Assembly: GCF_000337355.1 (NCBI RefSeq)
Contig: NZ_AOJH01000027.1
Location: 57,344 to 114,168, forward strand
Reading direction: 5' to 3'
DNA from: Halorubrum kocurii JCM 14978
GTDB lineage: Archaea; Halobacteriota; Halobacteria; Halobacteriales; Haloferacaceae
Length of the DNA stretch: 56,825 bases
The number at the start of each line of letters is the position of its first letter. Position 1 is the first letter of the stretch. Position numbers and translations under genes: made by a program. Shown here piece by piece: positions 22,536 to 31,586 of the stretch. A model generated the notes under the pieces. That model saw only the letters and a program-made list of their open reading frames with translations, was not told the DNA's origin and searched no databases.

Positions 22536-24359
22536 ATGCCCGACCGGATCGACGTGTTGCACGTCGACGACGACCCGTCCGTGCTGGACCTCGCGGAGGC
22601 GTACCTCGAACGCGAGCTGGGGTCCGTCTCGGTGACGAGCGTCGCGGAGCCGTCGGCCGCGCTCGACGCGCTCGACGAAGGGGCGTTCGACTGCGTGGTC
22701 AGCGACTACGACATGCCCGGCACGGACGGGCTGGAGCTCTTCGAGTCCGTCAGCGCCGACCGCCCCCGGCTGCCGTTCATCCTCTACACCGGCAAGGGGT
22801 CAGAGGAGATCGCCAGCCGGGCGCTCAACGCGGGCGTCACCGGCTACTTCCAGAAGGGCGGTCCCGAGCAGCTCCGCCGGCTCGCGAACCGGGTCGAGCA
22901 GGCGGTCGACGAGCGCCGGACCCGCGAGATCGCCGACCGGTACTCGACGGTCATCGACGCGCTCGGGTACCCCGTGTACGTCGTCGACGAGACGGGGACG
23001 TTCGAGTTCGTCAACGAGTCGTTCGCGGCGCTGACCGGCTACGACGTCGAGGAGATAGTCGGGAGCAAGCCGGGGCTGATAAAGGGCGACGACGCGGTCA
23101 GCGAGTCCGAAGACCGGCTCGGTACCATCCTCTCCAGCACCGGTCCGGACATCCAACGGTTTCGCGTCGATATCGAGCCGAAGGAGGGCGATCCGGTCCC
23201 GTGTCGGGACCACATGGCGGCGCTGCCGTACGAGGGCGAGTCCTTCGACGGGAGCGTCGGCATCCTGCGCGACGTCTCAGACGAGGTCCAGCGGCGCGAG
23301 GAGTTACAGACGAAGACGCGGGCGCTCGACGAGGCGCCCGTCGGTATCACGATCACCGACCCGAGCCTGCCGGACAACCCGATGGTGTACGTCAACGACC
23401 GGTTCGTCGAGATGACCGGCTACGACCGCGAGGACGCCGTCGGCGTCAACTGCCGGTTCCTGCAGGGGGAGGACACCGACCCGGAGACAGTCGACCGGCT
23501 CCGGGAGGCGATCGACGCCGAGGAGCCGGCAAGCGTCGAGCTGTTGAACTACCGGAAGGACGGCGCGCCGTTCTGGAACCGCGTCAGCGTCGCGCCGATC
23601 TGCGAGGACGGGTCGGTCTCCGAGTGGGTCGGCTTCCAAGAGGACATCACGGCGTTCAAGCGGCGTGAGGCGGCGCTCGAACGCCAGAACGAGCGACTCG
23701 ACTCGTTCGCGGGCATCGTCTCGCACGACCTCCGGAACCCGCTCAACGTCGCGCAGGGGCGCGTCGATCTGGCGCGGGGGCTGGCGGACGACCCGGAGCA
23801 CCTCGACGCCGCGGCCGACGCCCTCGACCGGATCGAGTCGATCGTCGAGCACACCCTCACGCTCGCCCGCGAGGGGGAGACCGTCGGCGACCCGGAGCCG
23901 GTCTCCGTCGCCGCGGTCGCCGCCGACAGCTGGGAGACGGTCGACACCGCCTCGGCCTCGCTGTCGGTCGAGTCGGACCGCGAGATCCTCGCCGATCCGG
24001 ACCGGCTCCGCAACCTGTTCGAGAACCTCGTCCGGAACAGCGTGGAACACGGTTCCACCGGCAGTCGGGCGGAGCCCGGCGACGGCGTGGAGCGCGCCGG
24101 CGACGGCGTCCGGATCCGCGTCGGCGACCTCCCCGACGGGTTCTACCTCGAGGACGACGGGCCCGGGATCCCGGAGGCGGTCCGCGACGACCTCTTCGAA
24201 CCCGGCCGGAGCGCGGTCGACGGGAACACCGGCTTCGGGCTGGCGATCGTCCAGGAGATCGCCACCGCCCACGGGTGGACCGTCGAGGCGCTCGACGCGG
24301 CCGACGGAGGCGCGCGGTTCGAGGTCCGCGGGGTCGCTCGCCCGTCGCCGGCGGAGTAG
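22536..24359 (+). CDS. Receiver-PAS-LOV histidine kinase, putative blue-light sensor
   Basis: Soluble sensor of 607 residues. Receiver domain at about 1-125 with phospho-acceptor Asp57 (VVSDYDMPG) and DDD acidic pocket. PAS 1 lies at about 135-250. The second PAS at about 262-375 is a LOV domain: GVNCRFLQG with the flavin-adduct cysteine Cys306, NYRKDGAPFWN with Asn338 and Asn348, and Gln368 in GFQEDIT, all four flavin residues kept. A HisKA domain follows with His397 (SHDLRNPLN), then the N-box (NLFENLVRNSVEH), DDGPGIPE and GFGLAIVQE. There are no membrane segments. Light or redox control of a haloarchaeal response is inferred; no separate response regulator is adjacent. Confidence 0.88.
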   Translation: MPDRIDVLHVDDDPSVLDLAEAYLERELGSVSVTSVAEPSAALDALDEGAFDCVVSDYDMPGTDGLELFESVSADRPRLPFILYTGKGSEEIASRALNAGVTGYFQKGGPEQLRRLANRVEQAVDERRTREIADRYSTVIDALGYPVYVVDETGTFEFVNESFAALTGYDVEEIVGSKPGLIKGDDAVSESEDRLGTILSSTGPDIQRFRVDIEPKEGDPVPCRDHMAALPYEGESFDGSVGILRDVSDEVQRREELQTKTRALDEAPVGITITDPSLPDNPMVYVNDRFVEMTGYDREDAVGVNCRFLQGEDTDPETVDRLREAIDAEEPASVELLNYRKDGAPFWNRVSVAPICEDGSVSEWVGFQEDITAFKRREAALERQNERLDSFAGIVSHDLRNPLNVAQGRVDLARGLADDPEHLDAAADALDRIESIVEHTLTLAREGETVGDPEPVSVAAVAADSWETVDTASASLSVESDREILADPDRLRNLFENLVRNSVEHGSTGSRAEPGDGVERAGDGVRIRVGDLPDGFYLEDDGPGIPEAVRDDLFEPGRSAVDGNTGFGLAIVQEIATAHGWTVEALDAADGGARFEVRGVARPSPAE

Positions 24360-24451
24360 CGCTCGCCCCGGAACCCGCCGCCCCGGGCCGGAACCGGATC
24401 GATCCCCCCCGTTCGCAAACGCCTTTGGGCTCGCGGGCGAAATCGCGTCCG

Positions 24452-25765
24452 ATGGGGTTGCTCTCGGGCGTCGCCGACACCGACCGCCGAGTGATCGTGC
24501 TCGCGCTCGCCCGGATGGTCGGCGCCGCCGGCAACTCCTTTCTCATTGTCGTCCTGCCGCTGTACATCGCGAGCGACCTGGTCGACATCGAGTCGCTCCT
24601 CGAGACCTCGGTCGGCGTCGGCGCGGCGTCGGTGACGCTGACCGAGCCGCTGCTCATCGGGCTCGTCCTCTCGCTGTTCGGGTTTCTCAACAGCTTCTCA
24701 CAGCCCCTGACGGGACGGCTCTCCGACCGGATGGGCGTGCGCCGTCCCTTCGTGTTGGCCGGGATCCTCCTTCTGGGGACCGCGAGCGGGCTCTACACGG
24801 TCGCGGACGCCTACTGGCAGCTGATCGCGCTCCGCGCGGCGCAGGGGTTCGGCGCGGCGCTCATCATCCCGGCGACGGTCGCGCTGGTCAACGAGTACGC
24901 CGCGAGCGACGCCGACCGCGGCGGCAACTTCGGCGTGTACAACACCTTCCGGCTGATCGGGTTCGGGTTCGGCCCGGTCCTCGCCGGCGCCGTCGTCCAG
25001 CGCGGCCCGTACGACCTCTCCGCGGTCGGCCTCCCGGTGGTCGACGGGTTCGACGCGGCGTTCGCGGCGGCCTGCGCCGGGGCGTACCTCAGCTTCATCC
25101 TCGTCTTCTTCCTCGTGCGCGACGCCGCGGAGTCGAGCGAGGCGAGCGACGACCTCTCGATCCGCGTCCGCGGCGAGGGGCGCCTGCTCGACCCAGTGTT
25201 CGCGCTCGGGCTGGCGACGGTCGTGATGGGGATCTGCATCGCGCTGTTCGCGACGCTTCAGGCCCAGGTGAACGCCCGGCTCGACCAGCCCCCGGTGTGG
25301 TTCGGCCTCCAGTTCGCGGCGGTCACCATCGCGAACGTCCTGTTCCAGGTGCCCGTCGGGCAGGCCAGCGACCGGATCGGGCGCCGCCCGTTCCTGCTCG
25401 CCGGGTTCGCCCTGCTCGTCCCCACGACGCTCCTGCAGGGGATCGTCACTCAGTCGGTGGTGATGACGCTCGTCCGGCTGGCGCAGGGCGTCGCCGTCGC
25501 GTGCGTGTTCGCCCCCTCCCTGGCGCTCGCCGGCGACCTCGCGCGGGAGGGCGAGTCCGGCACGACGCTGTCGGTGCTCACGATGGGGTTCGGCTTCGGG
25601 GTCGCGGTCGGGCCGCTGGCGTCCGGGTGGCTCTACGCCTTCGGGTTCGTCGTCCCCTTCGTCGTCGGCGCCGGGCTCGCCGTCGTCGCGCTCGCGGCCG
25701 TCGTGACGCAGGTCGAGGAGACGCTCGAGACGGACGACGCCGGGGACGCGGCCGCGGCGGACTGA
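24452..25765 (+). CDS. Major facilitator superfamily transporter
   Basis: Membrane protein of 437 residues with about 12 helices and two homologous halves. MFS motif A is seen in both: GRLSDRMGVRRP after helix 2 and GQASDRIGRRP after helix 8. A central loop (SSEASDDLSIRV) separates the halves. Motif-level likeness is to drug/H+ antiporters and sugar exporters; the substrate cannot be given. The ATG at 24452 is chosen since the open upstream stretch overlaps the kinase gene. It is transcribed in the same direction as the kinase, 92 nt downstream. Confidence 0.88.
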   Translation: MGLLSGVADTDRRVIVLALARMVGAAGNSFLIVVLPLYIASDLVDIESLLETSVGVGAASVTLTEPLLIGLVLSLFGFLNSFSQPLTGRLSDRMGVRRPFVLAGILLLGTASGLYTVADAYWQLIALRAAQGFGAALIIPATVALVNEYAASDADRGGNFGVYNTFRLIGFGFGPVLAGAVVQRGPYDLSAVGLPVVDGFDAAFAAACAGAYLSFILVFFLVRDAAESSEASDDLSIRVRGEGRLLDPVFALGLATVVMGICIALFATLQAQVNARLDQPPVWFGLQFAAVTIANVLFQVPVGQASDRIGRRPFLLAGFALLVPTTLLQGIVTQSVVMTLVRLAQGVAVACVFAPSLALAGDLAREGESGTTLSVLTMGFGFGVAVGPLASGWLYAFGFVVPFVVGAGLAVVALAAVVTQVEETLETDDAGDAAAAD

Positions 25766-25799
25766 TCGGTATAAGTCCCCGGCAACCGAAGCGGCGGCC

Positions 25800-26078
25800 G
25801 TGTCCCGCGACCGCGTCCACTGCGTCGACTGCCGGGAGCCGATCCCGAGCGACGCCCGGATCTGCCCCCACTGCGAGACGGTCCAGCCGTCGCCGCTCCT
25901 CGACGTCGGCGTCGTCGTCGCCGGGGTGTTCGCGTTCGTCTTCGGCGCGGTCCTCGCGCTGATGACGCTAGGGGCGACCCGCGTGCTCGGCCTCGGACTG
26001 ATCGCGGTTGGGTTCGGCCTCGCCGTCGGCGGCTACACCCGGTACATCGACCGCCAGGCCGGGCGTCGAGGGCGGTGA
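25800..26078 (+). CDS. Small zinc-ribbon membrane protein
   Basis: This 92-residue protein starts with a zinc ribbon (CVDC at residues 8-11, CPHC at 22-25), followed by two hydrophobic helices at about 35-56 and 60-80 and a basic end. The start is GTG at 25800. A GGTATAAG element at 25768-25775 sits 28 nt upstream, which supports a leaderless start here. Family unknown; similar ribbon-plus-two-helices proteins are common in haloarchaea. Confidence 0.65.
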   Translation: MSRDRVHCVDCREPIPSDARICPHCETVQPSPLLDVGVVVAGVFAFVFGAVLALMTLGATRVLGLGLIAVGFGLAVGGYTRYIDRQAGRRGR

Positions 26079-26154
26079 GGGCGGCGGACCGCTTCGATCG
26101 GCTGACATTCTCGTCTCGGGACCTTTTAAGTCGACCCGGCGTCCACGTGACGCC

Positions 26155-26832
26155 ATGATCACGCCACTCTCGGCCGGACTCGTCGTCGCGGGACTGCTCC
26201 TCGCGTTCGTCGGGGCCGCGGTCTCCGTCTACGCGGTCACGCTGACCGGCGTCCTCGTCGGGGCCGGCGCGGGCTACGTCGCCGCGCCGAACCTCGCCGG
26301 GCTGATCGCGGTCGACGGGCTGGTCCTCACCGGCGGGGGGGTCGCGCTCGGCGCCGCGGTCGGCGGCTTCCTCGCGTACGCGGGGCTCTCCTTCGCGGTC
26401 GTCGGCATCGGGGGGCTCGTCGGGGGCTTCGCCGGGCGGTTCGCTGTCGGACCGATGTACGCGGCCGACGCGGCCGGCGCGGAGGGCACCCTCCTCCTCG
26501 TCGGCGCCACGCTGGCCGGCGTCGCGGTCGGCGCGCTGTTCGGGTTCGTGCTGAGTCGGACGACGCTCGTCGTCTCGACGGCGTTCATCGGCGCGGCGTT
26601 CGCGTCGCGGTCGATCACGCCGGCGACGCTGGACGCGGCGACCGCGCAGACGTCGGTCGAGCCCCTGCTGTTCGACGTGACCGCGCCCGCGTTCCTCGCC
26701 GTCTTCGCCCTCGGCGCGCTCTCCCAGCTCGGCCTCTTCAAGTTCGGCTACGTGACGAAGCTCGTCGGGCTCCTCCCCGGCGCGCGTCGGTGGACGGCGA
26801 GCAACGACGCGGACGGCGCCAAAAGCAGCTAA
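26155..26832 (+). CDS. Polytopic membrane protein of unknown function (TMEM198/DUF4203-like)
   Basis: Hydrophobic protein of 225 residues with six to seven helices very rich in Gly and Ala, a short C-terminal hydrophilic tail, and few charged residues in the core. The glycine pattern (GAAVGGFLAYAG, GGLVGGFAGRF, GVAVGALFGFVLS) recalls TMEM198/DUF4203 proteins, though I cannot confirm that. A CTTTTAAG element at 26123-26130 lies about 28 nt ahead of the ATG. It overlaps the end of the convergent dehydrogenase gene by 4 nt. Confidence 0.6.
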   Translation: MITPLSAGLVVAGLLLAFVGAAVSVYAVTLTGVLVGAGAGYVAAPNLAGLIAVDGLVLTGGGVALGAAVGGFLAYAGLSFAVVGIGGLVGGFAGRFAVGPMYAADAAGAEGTLLLVGATLAGVAVGALFGFVLSRTTLVVSTAFIGAAFASRSITPATLDAATAQTSVEPLLFDVTAPAFLAVFALGALSQLGLFKFGYVTKLVGLLPGARRWTASNDADGAKSS

Positions 26833-27686
26833 TCGTACTCGTAGAACCCCTTCCCCGTCTTCTTCCCGAGGTCTCCGGCCTCCACCTTGCGCTTGACGAG
26901 GTACGCCGGCTTGTAGCGGTCGCCGAGCTCGGCGTGGAGCGTCTCGCTGGCGTCTAACACTACATCGAGCCCGATGTGATCGGCGAGTTCGAGCGGCCCC
27001 ATTGGGACGTTGGTCCCGAGCGTCATCCCGCGGTCGATGTCCGCTTTGTCCGCGACGCCCTCGTCGAAGGCGCGGACGCCCTCGTTGATCCACGGCATCA
27101 GGATGCGATTCGTGACGAAGCCGGGCTTGTCGTCGGCCTCCCACGTCTCCTTGCCGAGGGCCTCGGCGAACGCGTGCGCGAAGTCGACGACGGCGTCCGC
27201 GGTGCGCTCCCCGACGACGACCTCTACGCCGTCCATGATCGGCACCGGGTTCATGAAGTGGAGGCCGATCACGTCGCTCGCGCGGTCCGTGGCGCTCGCG
27301 ATGGTCGTGATCGACAGCGTCGAGGTGTTCGTCGCGAGGACCACGTCGTCGTCGGTCACCGCGTCGAGGTCGGCGAAGACCTCCCGTTTCACGTCGAGGT
27401 TCTCGACGGCGGCCTCGACGACCACGTCCGCGGCCGCGAGGGCGTCGAGGTCGGTGGTCCCCTCGATCCGGTCGCGGATCGCCTCCGGGTCCTCGTCGAG
27501 TCGGTCTCTCTCGTCGAGCCGGGCGAGGCTGTCGTCGATCCCCTCGAGGCCGCGCTCGACGTACTCCGGCTCGAGGTCGCGCATCACGACCTCGTAGCCG
27601 GCGGCCGCCGCGACCTGCGCGATCCCGTTGCCCATCGTCCCGGCCCCGACCACGCCGACGACGTCGATGTCGGATAGCTCCCGCAT
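26829..27686 (-). CDS. hbd: 3-hydroxyacyl-CoA dehydrogenase
   Basis: NAD-dependent oxidation of 3-hydroxyacyl-CoA (or the reverse, acetoacetyl-CoA reduction), 285 residues, the length of stand-alone HbdA-type enzymes. The Rossmann motif is VGVVGAGTMGNGIAQVAA (GxGxxG at 14-19). The catalytic His is in IGLHFMNPVPIM and its Glu partner lies a few residues after; the substrate Ser/Asn are in TNTSTLSI and PGFVTNRI. It ends GKKTGKGFYEYD, the family signature. It acts in fatty-acid oxidation or polyhydroxyalkanoate metabolism. A GGTAAGTATT word at 27711-27720 is the likely promoter (TATA on the minus strand). Confidence 0.93.
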   Translation of the reverse strand: MRELSDIDVVGVVGAGTMGNGIAQVAAAAGYEVVMRDLEPEYVERGLEGIDDSLARLDERDRLDEDPEAIRDRIEGTTDLDALAAADVVVEAAVENLDVKREVFADLDAVTDDDVVLATNTSTLSITTIASATDRASDVIGLHFMNPVPIMDGVEVVVGERTADAVVDFAHAFAEALGKETWEADDKPGFVTNRILMPWINEGVRAFDEGVADKADIDRGMTLGTNVPMGPLELADHIGLDVVLDASETLHAELGDRYKPAYLVKRKVEAGDLGKKTGKGFYEYD

Positions 27687-27710
27687 GCGGGACGCTGTCG
27701 CGGCGGCGAT

Positions 27711-27720
27711 GGTAAGTATT
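27711..27720 (-). promoter_or_regulatory. TATA element of the hydroxyacyl-CoA dehydrogenase gene
   Basis: On the minus strand the sequence is AATACTTACC, about 27 nt upstream of the ATG at 27686. The rest of the 236-bp gap to the aldolase gene contains an unusually AT-rich block at 27777-27813 of unknown role. Confidence 0.45.
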
Positions 27721-27922
27721 GCGACTCCCCCGACCGACGCGGCCGCGCCCGGACGGGCAGCTCGTTCTGTTCGCTTGATAATTAACTATTTGAGTAGTAA
27801 GTATATTCACCGAGGGCGTGTGTTAGACCCCGGCAATACGCGCGGATACGGCCGAATTCAATTCTTTACGTCCATCGATTCGACCATAGTGTTTTTTACC
27901 GATGTAACGGGAGTATGAACTG

Positions 27923-28726
27923 ATGCTTCCTCACGCCGCCGACAACATCGAGCGGGACGGTAAGTCGCTCATTTTGGCGTACGACCACGGACTCGAACAC
28001 GGACCGGTCGACTTCGAGCCGAACCCCGACACGGCGGACCCCGAGCGGATATTCGAGCTCGCCGCCCACGAGGCGGTCACCTCGTTGGCCGTCCAGAAGG
28101 GGCTCGCCGAGGCGTACTACCCGGACTACGAGGACGATGTGAACCTCCTGTTGAAGCTCAACGGGACCTCGAACCTCTGGATGGGCGAGCCCAACAGCGC
28201 GGTCAACTGCACGGCCGAGTACGCCGCCGGGCTGGGCGCCGACGCGATCGGGTTCACCGTCTACGGCGGCTCGAACCACGAGGTGGAGATGGCCGAGGAG
28301 TTCCGGAGAGCGCAGGAGGGCGCCCGCGAGCACGACATGGCCGTCGTCATGTGGTCGTACCCGCGGGGACAGGGGCTTCGAAACGACGGGAGCCCGGACG
28401 TGATCTCGTACGGTGCGCGGCTCGGCCTGGAGCTCGGCGCCGACGTGGTGAAGGTGAAGTACCCCGGCTCCGCCGAGGCGATGGGCCACGCGGTCGAGAT
28501 GGCCGGGCCCGCCGACGTCGTGATGTCCGGCGGGACGATGCGCGACGACAAGGCGTTCCTCCGGAACGTCTCGAACGCCATCGACGCGGGCGCGACCGGC
28601 ATCGCCGTCGGGCGGAACGTCTTCCAGCGCGAAGAGCCCGAGCGCATCCTCGACGCGCTGGAGGCCGTGATCTTCCAGGAGGTCGAGCCCGACGAGGCGC
28701 TGGCGATCGCCGAGAGCGACGACTGA
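27923..28726 (+). CDS. DhnA-type class I fructose-bisphosphate aldolase
   Basis: Schiff-base aldolase of the archaeal DhnA group, 267 residues, TIM barrel. SLILAYDHGLEHGP is the N-terminal signature. The barrel shows LLLKLNGTSNLW, AIGFTVYGGS, MWSYPRGQG, the likely Schiff-base lysine in DVVKVKYPG, and the phosphate-binding VMSGGTM and GIAVGRNVFQRE. The gene overlaps fructose-1,6-bisphosphatase, which supports fructose bisphosphate formation in gluconeogenesis. The related 2-amino-3,7-dideoxyheptulosonate synthase of the archaeal shikimate route is the main alternative. GGGAG at 27909-27913 is a candidate ribosome site; an odd two-codon frame (ATG AAC TGA at 27915) precedes and overlaps the start. 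Confidence 0.85.
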   Translation: MLPHAADNIERDGKSLILAYDHGLEHGPVDFEPNPDTADPERIFELAAHEAVTSLAVQKGLAEAYYPDYEDDVNLLLKLNGTSNLWMGEPNSAVNCTAEYAAGLGADAIGFTVYGGSNHEVEMAEEFRRAQEGAREHDMAVVMWSYPRGQGLRNDGSPDVISYGARLGLELGADVVKVKYPGSAEAMGHAVEMAGPADVVMSGGTMRDDKAFLRNVSNAIDAGATGIAVGRNVFQREEPERILDALEAVIFQEVEPDEALAIAESDD

Positions 28727-29637
28727 TGACCGCTCCCGACGCGGACGGTGGCGACCCCGCCGACGCGGGTTCGGTCGTCGAGGCGGTCTTCGACGCGGTC
28801 GCCGAGACGGCCCCCGAGATCCGCGCCGCGCTCCCCGGTCGCCGCGTCAAGAGCGGGACGGAGAACGCCTCGGGCGAGAGCGTGATGGCCGGCGACCTGT
28901 ACGCCGACGAGCTGCTCGGCGACGCGATCACCGCGGTCGACGGCGTCGGCTCGTTCGTCAGCGAGGAGCGCGAGGCCGCCGTCGACGCCGGCGGTGCGGT
29001 CGGCGAGGGCGCGTACGCGGTCGCGATCGACCCCCTCGACGGCTCCTCGAACCTCCGGTCGAACAACGCGATGGGCACCGTCGTCGGGGTGTACGACGCC
29101 CCGCTCCCCGCCACCGGGCGCGACCTCGTCGCCGCCGGGTACGTGCTCTACGGGCCGATCACGACGATGGTCGTCGCCGACGACGACGGCGTCCGCGAGG
29201 AGGTCGTCGAAGCGGGCGCCGACGGGTCGGTCTCCCGGTCGGTCGTCGAGGACAACCTGCGCCTCCCCGACGACCCGCTCGTCTACGGGTTCGGCGGGCG
29301 CGTCCCGGACTGGACCGACGAGTTCACCGCCTACGCCCGCGAGATCGAAGACGAGCTGAAGCTCCGGTACGGCGGCGCCATGGTCGGCGACGTGAACCAG
29401 GTGCTCACCTACGGCGGGATCTTCGCGTACCCCGCGCTCGTCGACGCGCCGGACGGGAAGCTCCGGCTCTCCTTCGAGGCGAACCCGATCGCCTACATCG
29501 TCGAGCGCGCGGGCGGCGCCGCGACCGACGGCGAGGTCGACATCCTCGACGTCGAGCCCGAGGGCGTCCATGACCGCGTCCCGCTGTACGTCGGCAACGA
29601 GGAGCTGGTCGAGCGGCTGAAGGCGGCGCTGGACTGA
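28726..29637 (+). CDS. fbp: Class 1 fructose-1,6-bisphosphatase
   Basis: Hydrolyses fructose 1,6-bisphosphate to fructose 6-phosphate, the irreversible step of gluconeogenesis. The 303-residue protein keeps the metal-binding DPLDGSSN motif, the SEE(R) region (FVSEEREA), GFGGRVPDW, the LRYGGAMVGDVNQVL substrate segment and YPALVDAPDGKLRLSFEANPI. The ATG at 28726 overlaps the aldolase stop as TGATG, so the two are translationally coupled and function in sequence. Confidence 0.93.
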   Translation: MTAPDADGGDPADAGSVVEAVFDAVAETAPEIRAALPGRRVKSGTENASGESVMAGDLYADELLGDAITAVDGVGSFVSEEREAAVDAGGAVGEGAYAVAIDPLDGSSNLRSNNAMGTVVGVYDAPLPATGRDLVAAGYVLYGPITTMVVADDDGVREEVVEAGADGSVSRSVVEDNLRLPDDPLVYGFGGRVPDWTDEFTAYAREIEDELKLRYGGAMVGDVNQVLTYGGIFAYPALVDAPDGKLRLSFEANPIAYIVERAGGAATDGEVDILDVEPEGVHDRVPLYVGNEELVERLKAALD

Positions 29638-29740
29638 CCGGGCGGTTCGGTCTTTTAAATATCGACCCGCGGGACGCGGAAAACCAGCATGGTAAACCCG
29701 CATGGAAAACTGTTTAGGATCCACCGCAAATCTTGCGCCC

Positions 29741-31564
29741 ATGAAAGTCCACGTCGGCGCGGCGGCGACGCCGGAGGAGGCCGAGGCGATAGCGAAGTCG
29801 CTCGCGGAGCACCTCGGCGTCGACGTCGACGTCCACGTTGGGGAGAGCGGCGAGCCCGCGGCGAGCGCGTCGCCGCCCGCGGTCGAGTACCCCCTCGACG
29901 ACGACCTCGGCCCCACGGACCGCGAGCGCGACCTCCGGGCCGAGATAGACGACATCCTCGAGGGCGGGCCGGAGAAGTACCGCGAGCGGCTCCCCGAGCA
30001 GGGGAAGCTGTTCGTCCGCGACCGGCTCGACCTCTGGTTCGGCGGCGAGGGCGGGACGCGCGGCGCGGGCGACGCGAGCGCGACCGACGGCGATCCGGCG
30101 GGGCTCCACTTCGAAGACGGGAAGTTCGCCGCGTTCGACGACTGGCACCCGAACGCGCCGAACCGCGACGCCGACGGCGAGGGCGGTGAAGCCGACGATG
30201 CCAGCGGCGACCGCCTCCCCGGCGACGGCCTGCTCACCGGCGCGGCCGAGTTCGAGGGGCGCGACGTCCACTTCATGGCCAACGACTTCACGGTGAAGGC
30301 GGGGTCGATGGCGGCGAAGGGCGTCGAGAAGTTCCTCCGGATGCAGCAGCGCGCCCTGAAGACCGGCCGGCCCGTGCTCTACCTGATGGACTCCTCCGGG
30401 GGGCGAATCGACCAGCAGAGCGGTTTCTTCGCCAACCGAGAGGGGATCGGGAAGTACTACTACAACCACTCGATGCTGTCGGGCGCGGTCCCGCAGATCT
30501 GCGTGCTGTACGGCCCCTGTATCGCCGGTGCCGCCTACACTCCCGTCTTCGCCGACTTCACCGTGATGGTCGAGGGGATGTCCGCGATGGCGATCGCCTC
30601 GCCGCGGATGGTGAAGATGGTCACCGGCGAGGAGATCGAGATGGCGGACCTGGGCGGCCCGCGCGTCCACGCCGAGGAGTCCGGGTCGGCGGACCTGGTC
30701 GCCCGCGACGAGGAGCACGCCCGCGAGCTCGTCGCCGACCTGATCGGCTACCTCCCCGACAGAGCGGGCGAGAAACCACCGAAACGCGAGACGAAGCCTC
30801 CCAAACTCTCCCCGGAGGGGATCGACGAGCTGATCCCGGAGTCGCCGAACCGCCCGTACGACGTCCGCGACCTGCTCGACCGGATCGCCGACGCGGAGTC
30901 CGTCTTCGAGCTGAAGGAGGGGTACGGCCCGGAGATCGTCACGGCGTTCTGCCGGATCGACGGGCGCCCTGTCGGCGTCGTCGCCAACCAGCCGACGGAG
31001 CGGTCGGGCGCCATCTTCCCGGACGCCGCCGAGAAGGCGGCCGAGTTCATCTGGACCTGCGACGCCTACGAGGTCCCCCTCCTGTACCTCTGTGATACGC
31101 CGGGGTTCATGGCCGGCTCGCAGGTCGAGAAGGACGCCATCCTGGAGAAGGGGAAGAAGATGATCTACGCCACTTCCTCGGCGACGGTCCCGAAACAGAC
31201 CGTCGTCACCCGGAAGGCGTACGGCGCGGGGATCTACGCGATGGGCGGGCCTGCCTACGACCCGGAGAGCGTGATCGGGCTCCCCTCCGGCGAGATCGGG
31301 ATCATGGGGCCGGAGGCCGCGATCAACGCCGTGTACGCCCGGAAGCTCGCCGGCATCGACGCCCCCGAGGAGCGCGCCGAGACCGAGGCGCAACTGCGCG
31401 AGGAGTACCGCGAGGACATCGACGTCCACCGGATGGCGAGCGAGGTCGTCATCGACGAGATCGTCCCGCCCTCGACGCTCCGCGAGGAGCTCGCGGCGCG
31501 GTTCGCGTTCTACGAGGACGTGGAGAAGGACCTGCCTGACAAAAAGCACGGGACAGTTCTGTAA
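29741..31564 (+). CDS. Acyl-CoA carboxylase carboxyltransferase subunit
   Basis: Biotin-dependent carboxyltransferase (beta) of 607 residues. The two crotonase-like halves are visible: GKLFVRDRLDLWF, FMANDFTVKAGSMAAKGVEKFLRMQ, VLYLMDSSGGRIDQQ and GPCIAGAAYTPVFADFTVMVE; then VGVVANQPTERSGAIFPDAAEKAAEFI, YLCDTPGFMAGSQVEKDAI and GIMGPEAAINAVYARK. About 100 residues precede the core and an acidic linker sits near 105-160, so it is longer than the usual 510-540. The acceptor may be propionyl-, acetyl- or methylcrotonyl-CoA; the pattern is closest to the last. No biotin carboxylase gene is nearby. A TGTTTAGG word at 29711 is a possible TATA element. Confidence 0.85.
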   Translation: MKVHVGAAATPEEAEAIAKSLAEHLGVDVDVHVGESGEPAASASPPAVEYPLDDDLGPTDRERDLRAEIDDILEGGPEKYRERLPEQGKLFVRDRLDLWFGGEGGTRGAGDASATDGDPAGLHFEDGKFAAFDDWHPNAPNRDADGEGGEADDASGDRLPGDGLLTGAAEFEGRDVHFMANDFTVKAGSMAAKGVEKFLRMQQRALKTGRPVLYLMDSSGGRIDQQSGFFANREGIGKYYYNHSMLSGAVPQICVLYGPCIAGAAYTPVFADFTVMVEGMSAMAIASPRMVKMVTGEEIEMADLGGPRVHAEESGSADLVARDEEHARELVADLIGYLPDRAGEKPPKRETKPPKLSPEGIDELIPESPNRPYDVRDLLDRIADAESVFELKEGYGPEIVTAFCRIDGRPVGVVANQPTERSGAIFPDAAEKAAEFIWTCDAYEVPLLYLCDTPGFMAGSQVEKDAILEKGKKMIYATSSATVPKQTVVTRKAYGAGIYAMGGPAYDPESVIGLPSGEIGIMGPEAAINAVYARKLAGIDAPEERAETEAQLREEYREDIDVHRMASEVVIDEIVPPSTLREELAARFAFYEDVEKDLPDKKHGTVL

Positions 31565-31586
31565 GCGGGCTCGCCGACGGTCGCAG

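Noticed and set aside
28261-30291. Minus-strand frame of 676 codons opposite aldolase, fbp and the carboxyltransferase
   Set aside because: It covers three genes in antisense and contains no recognisable motif, so it is a shadow frame.
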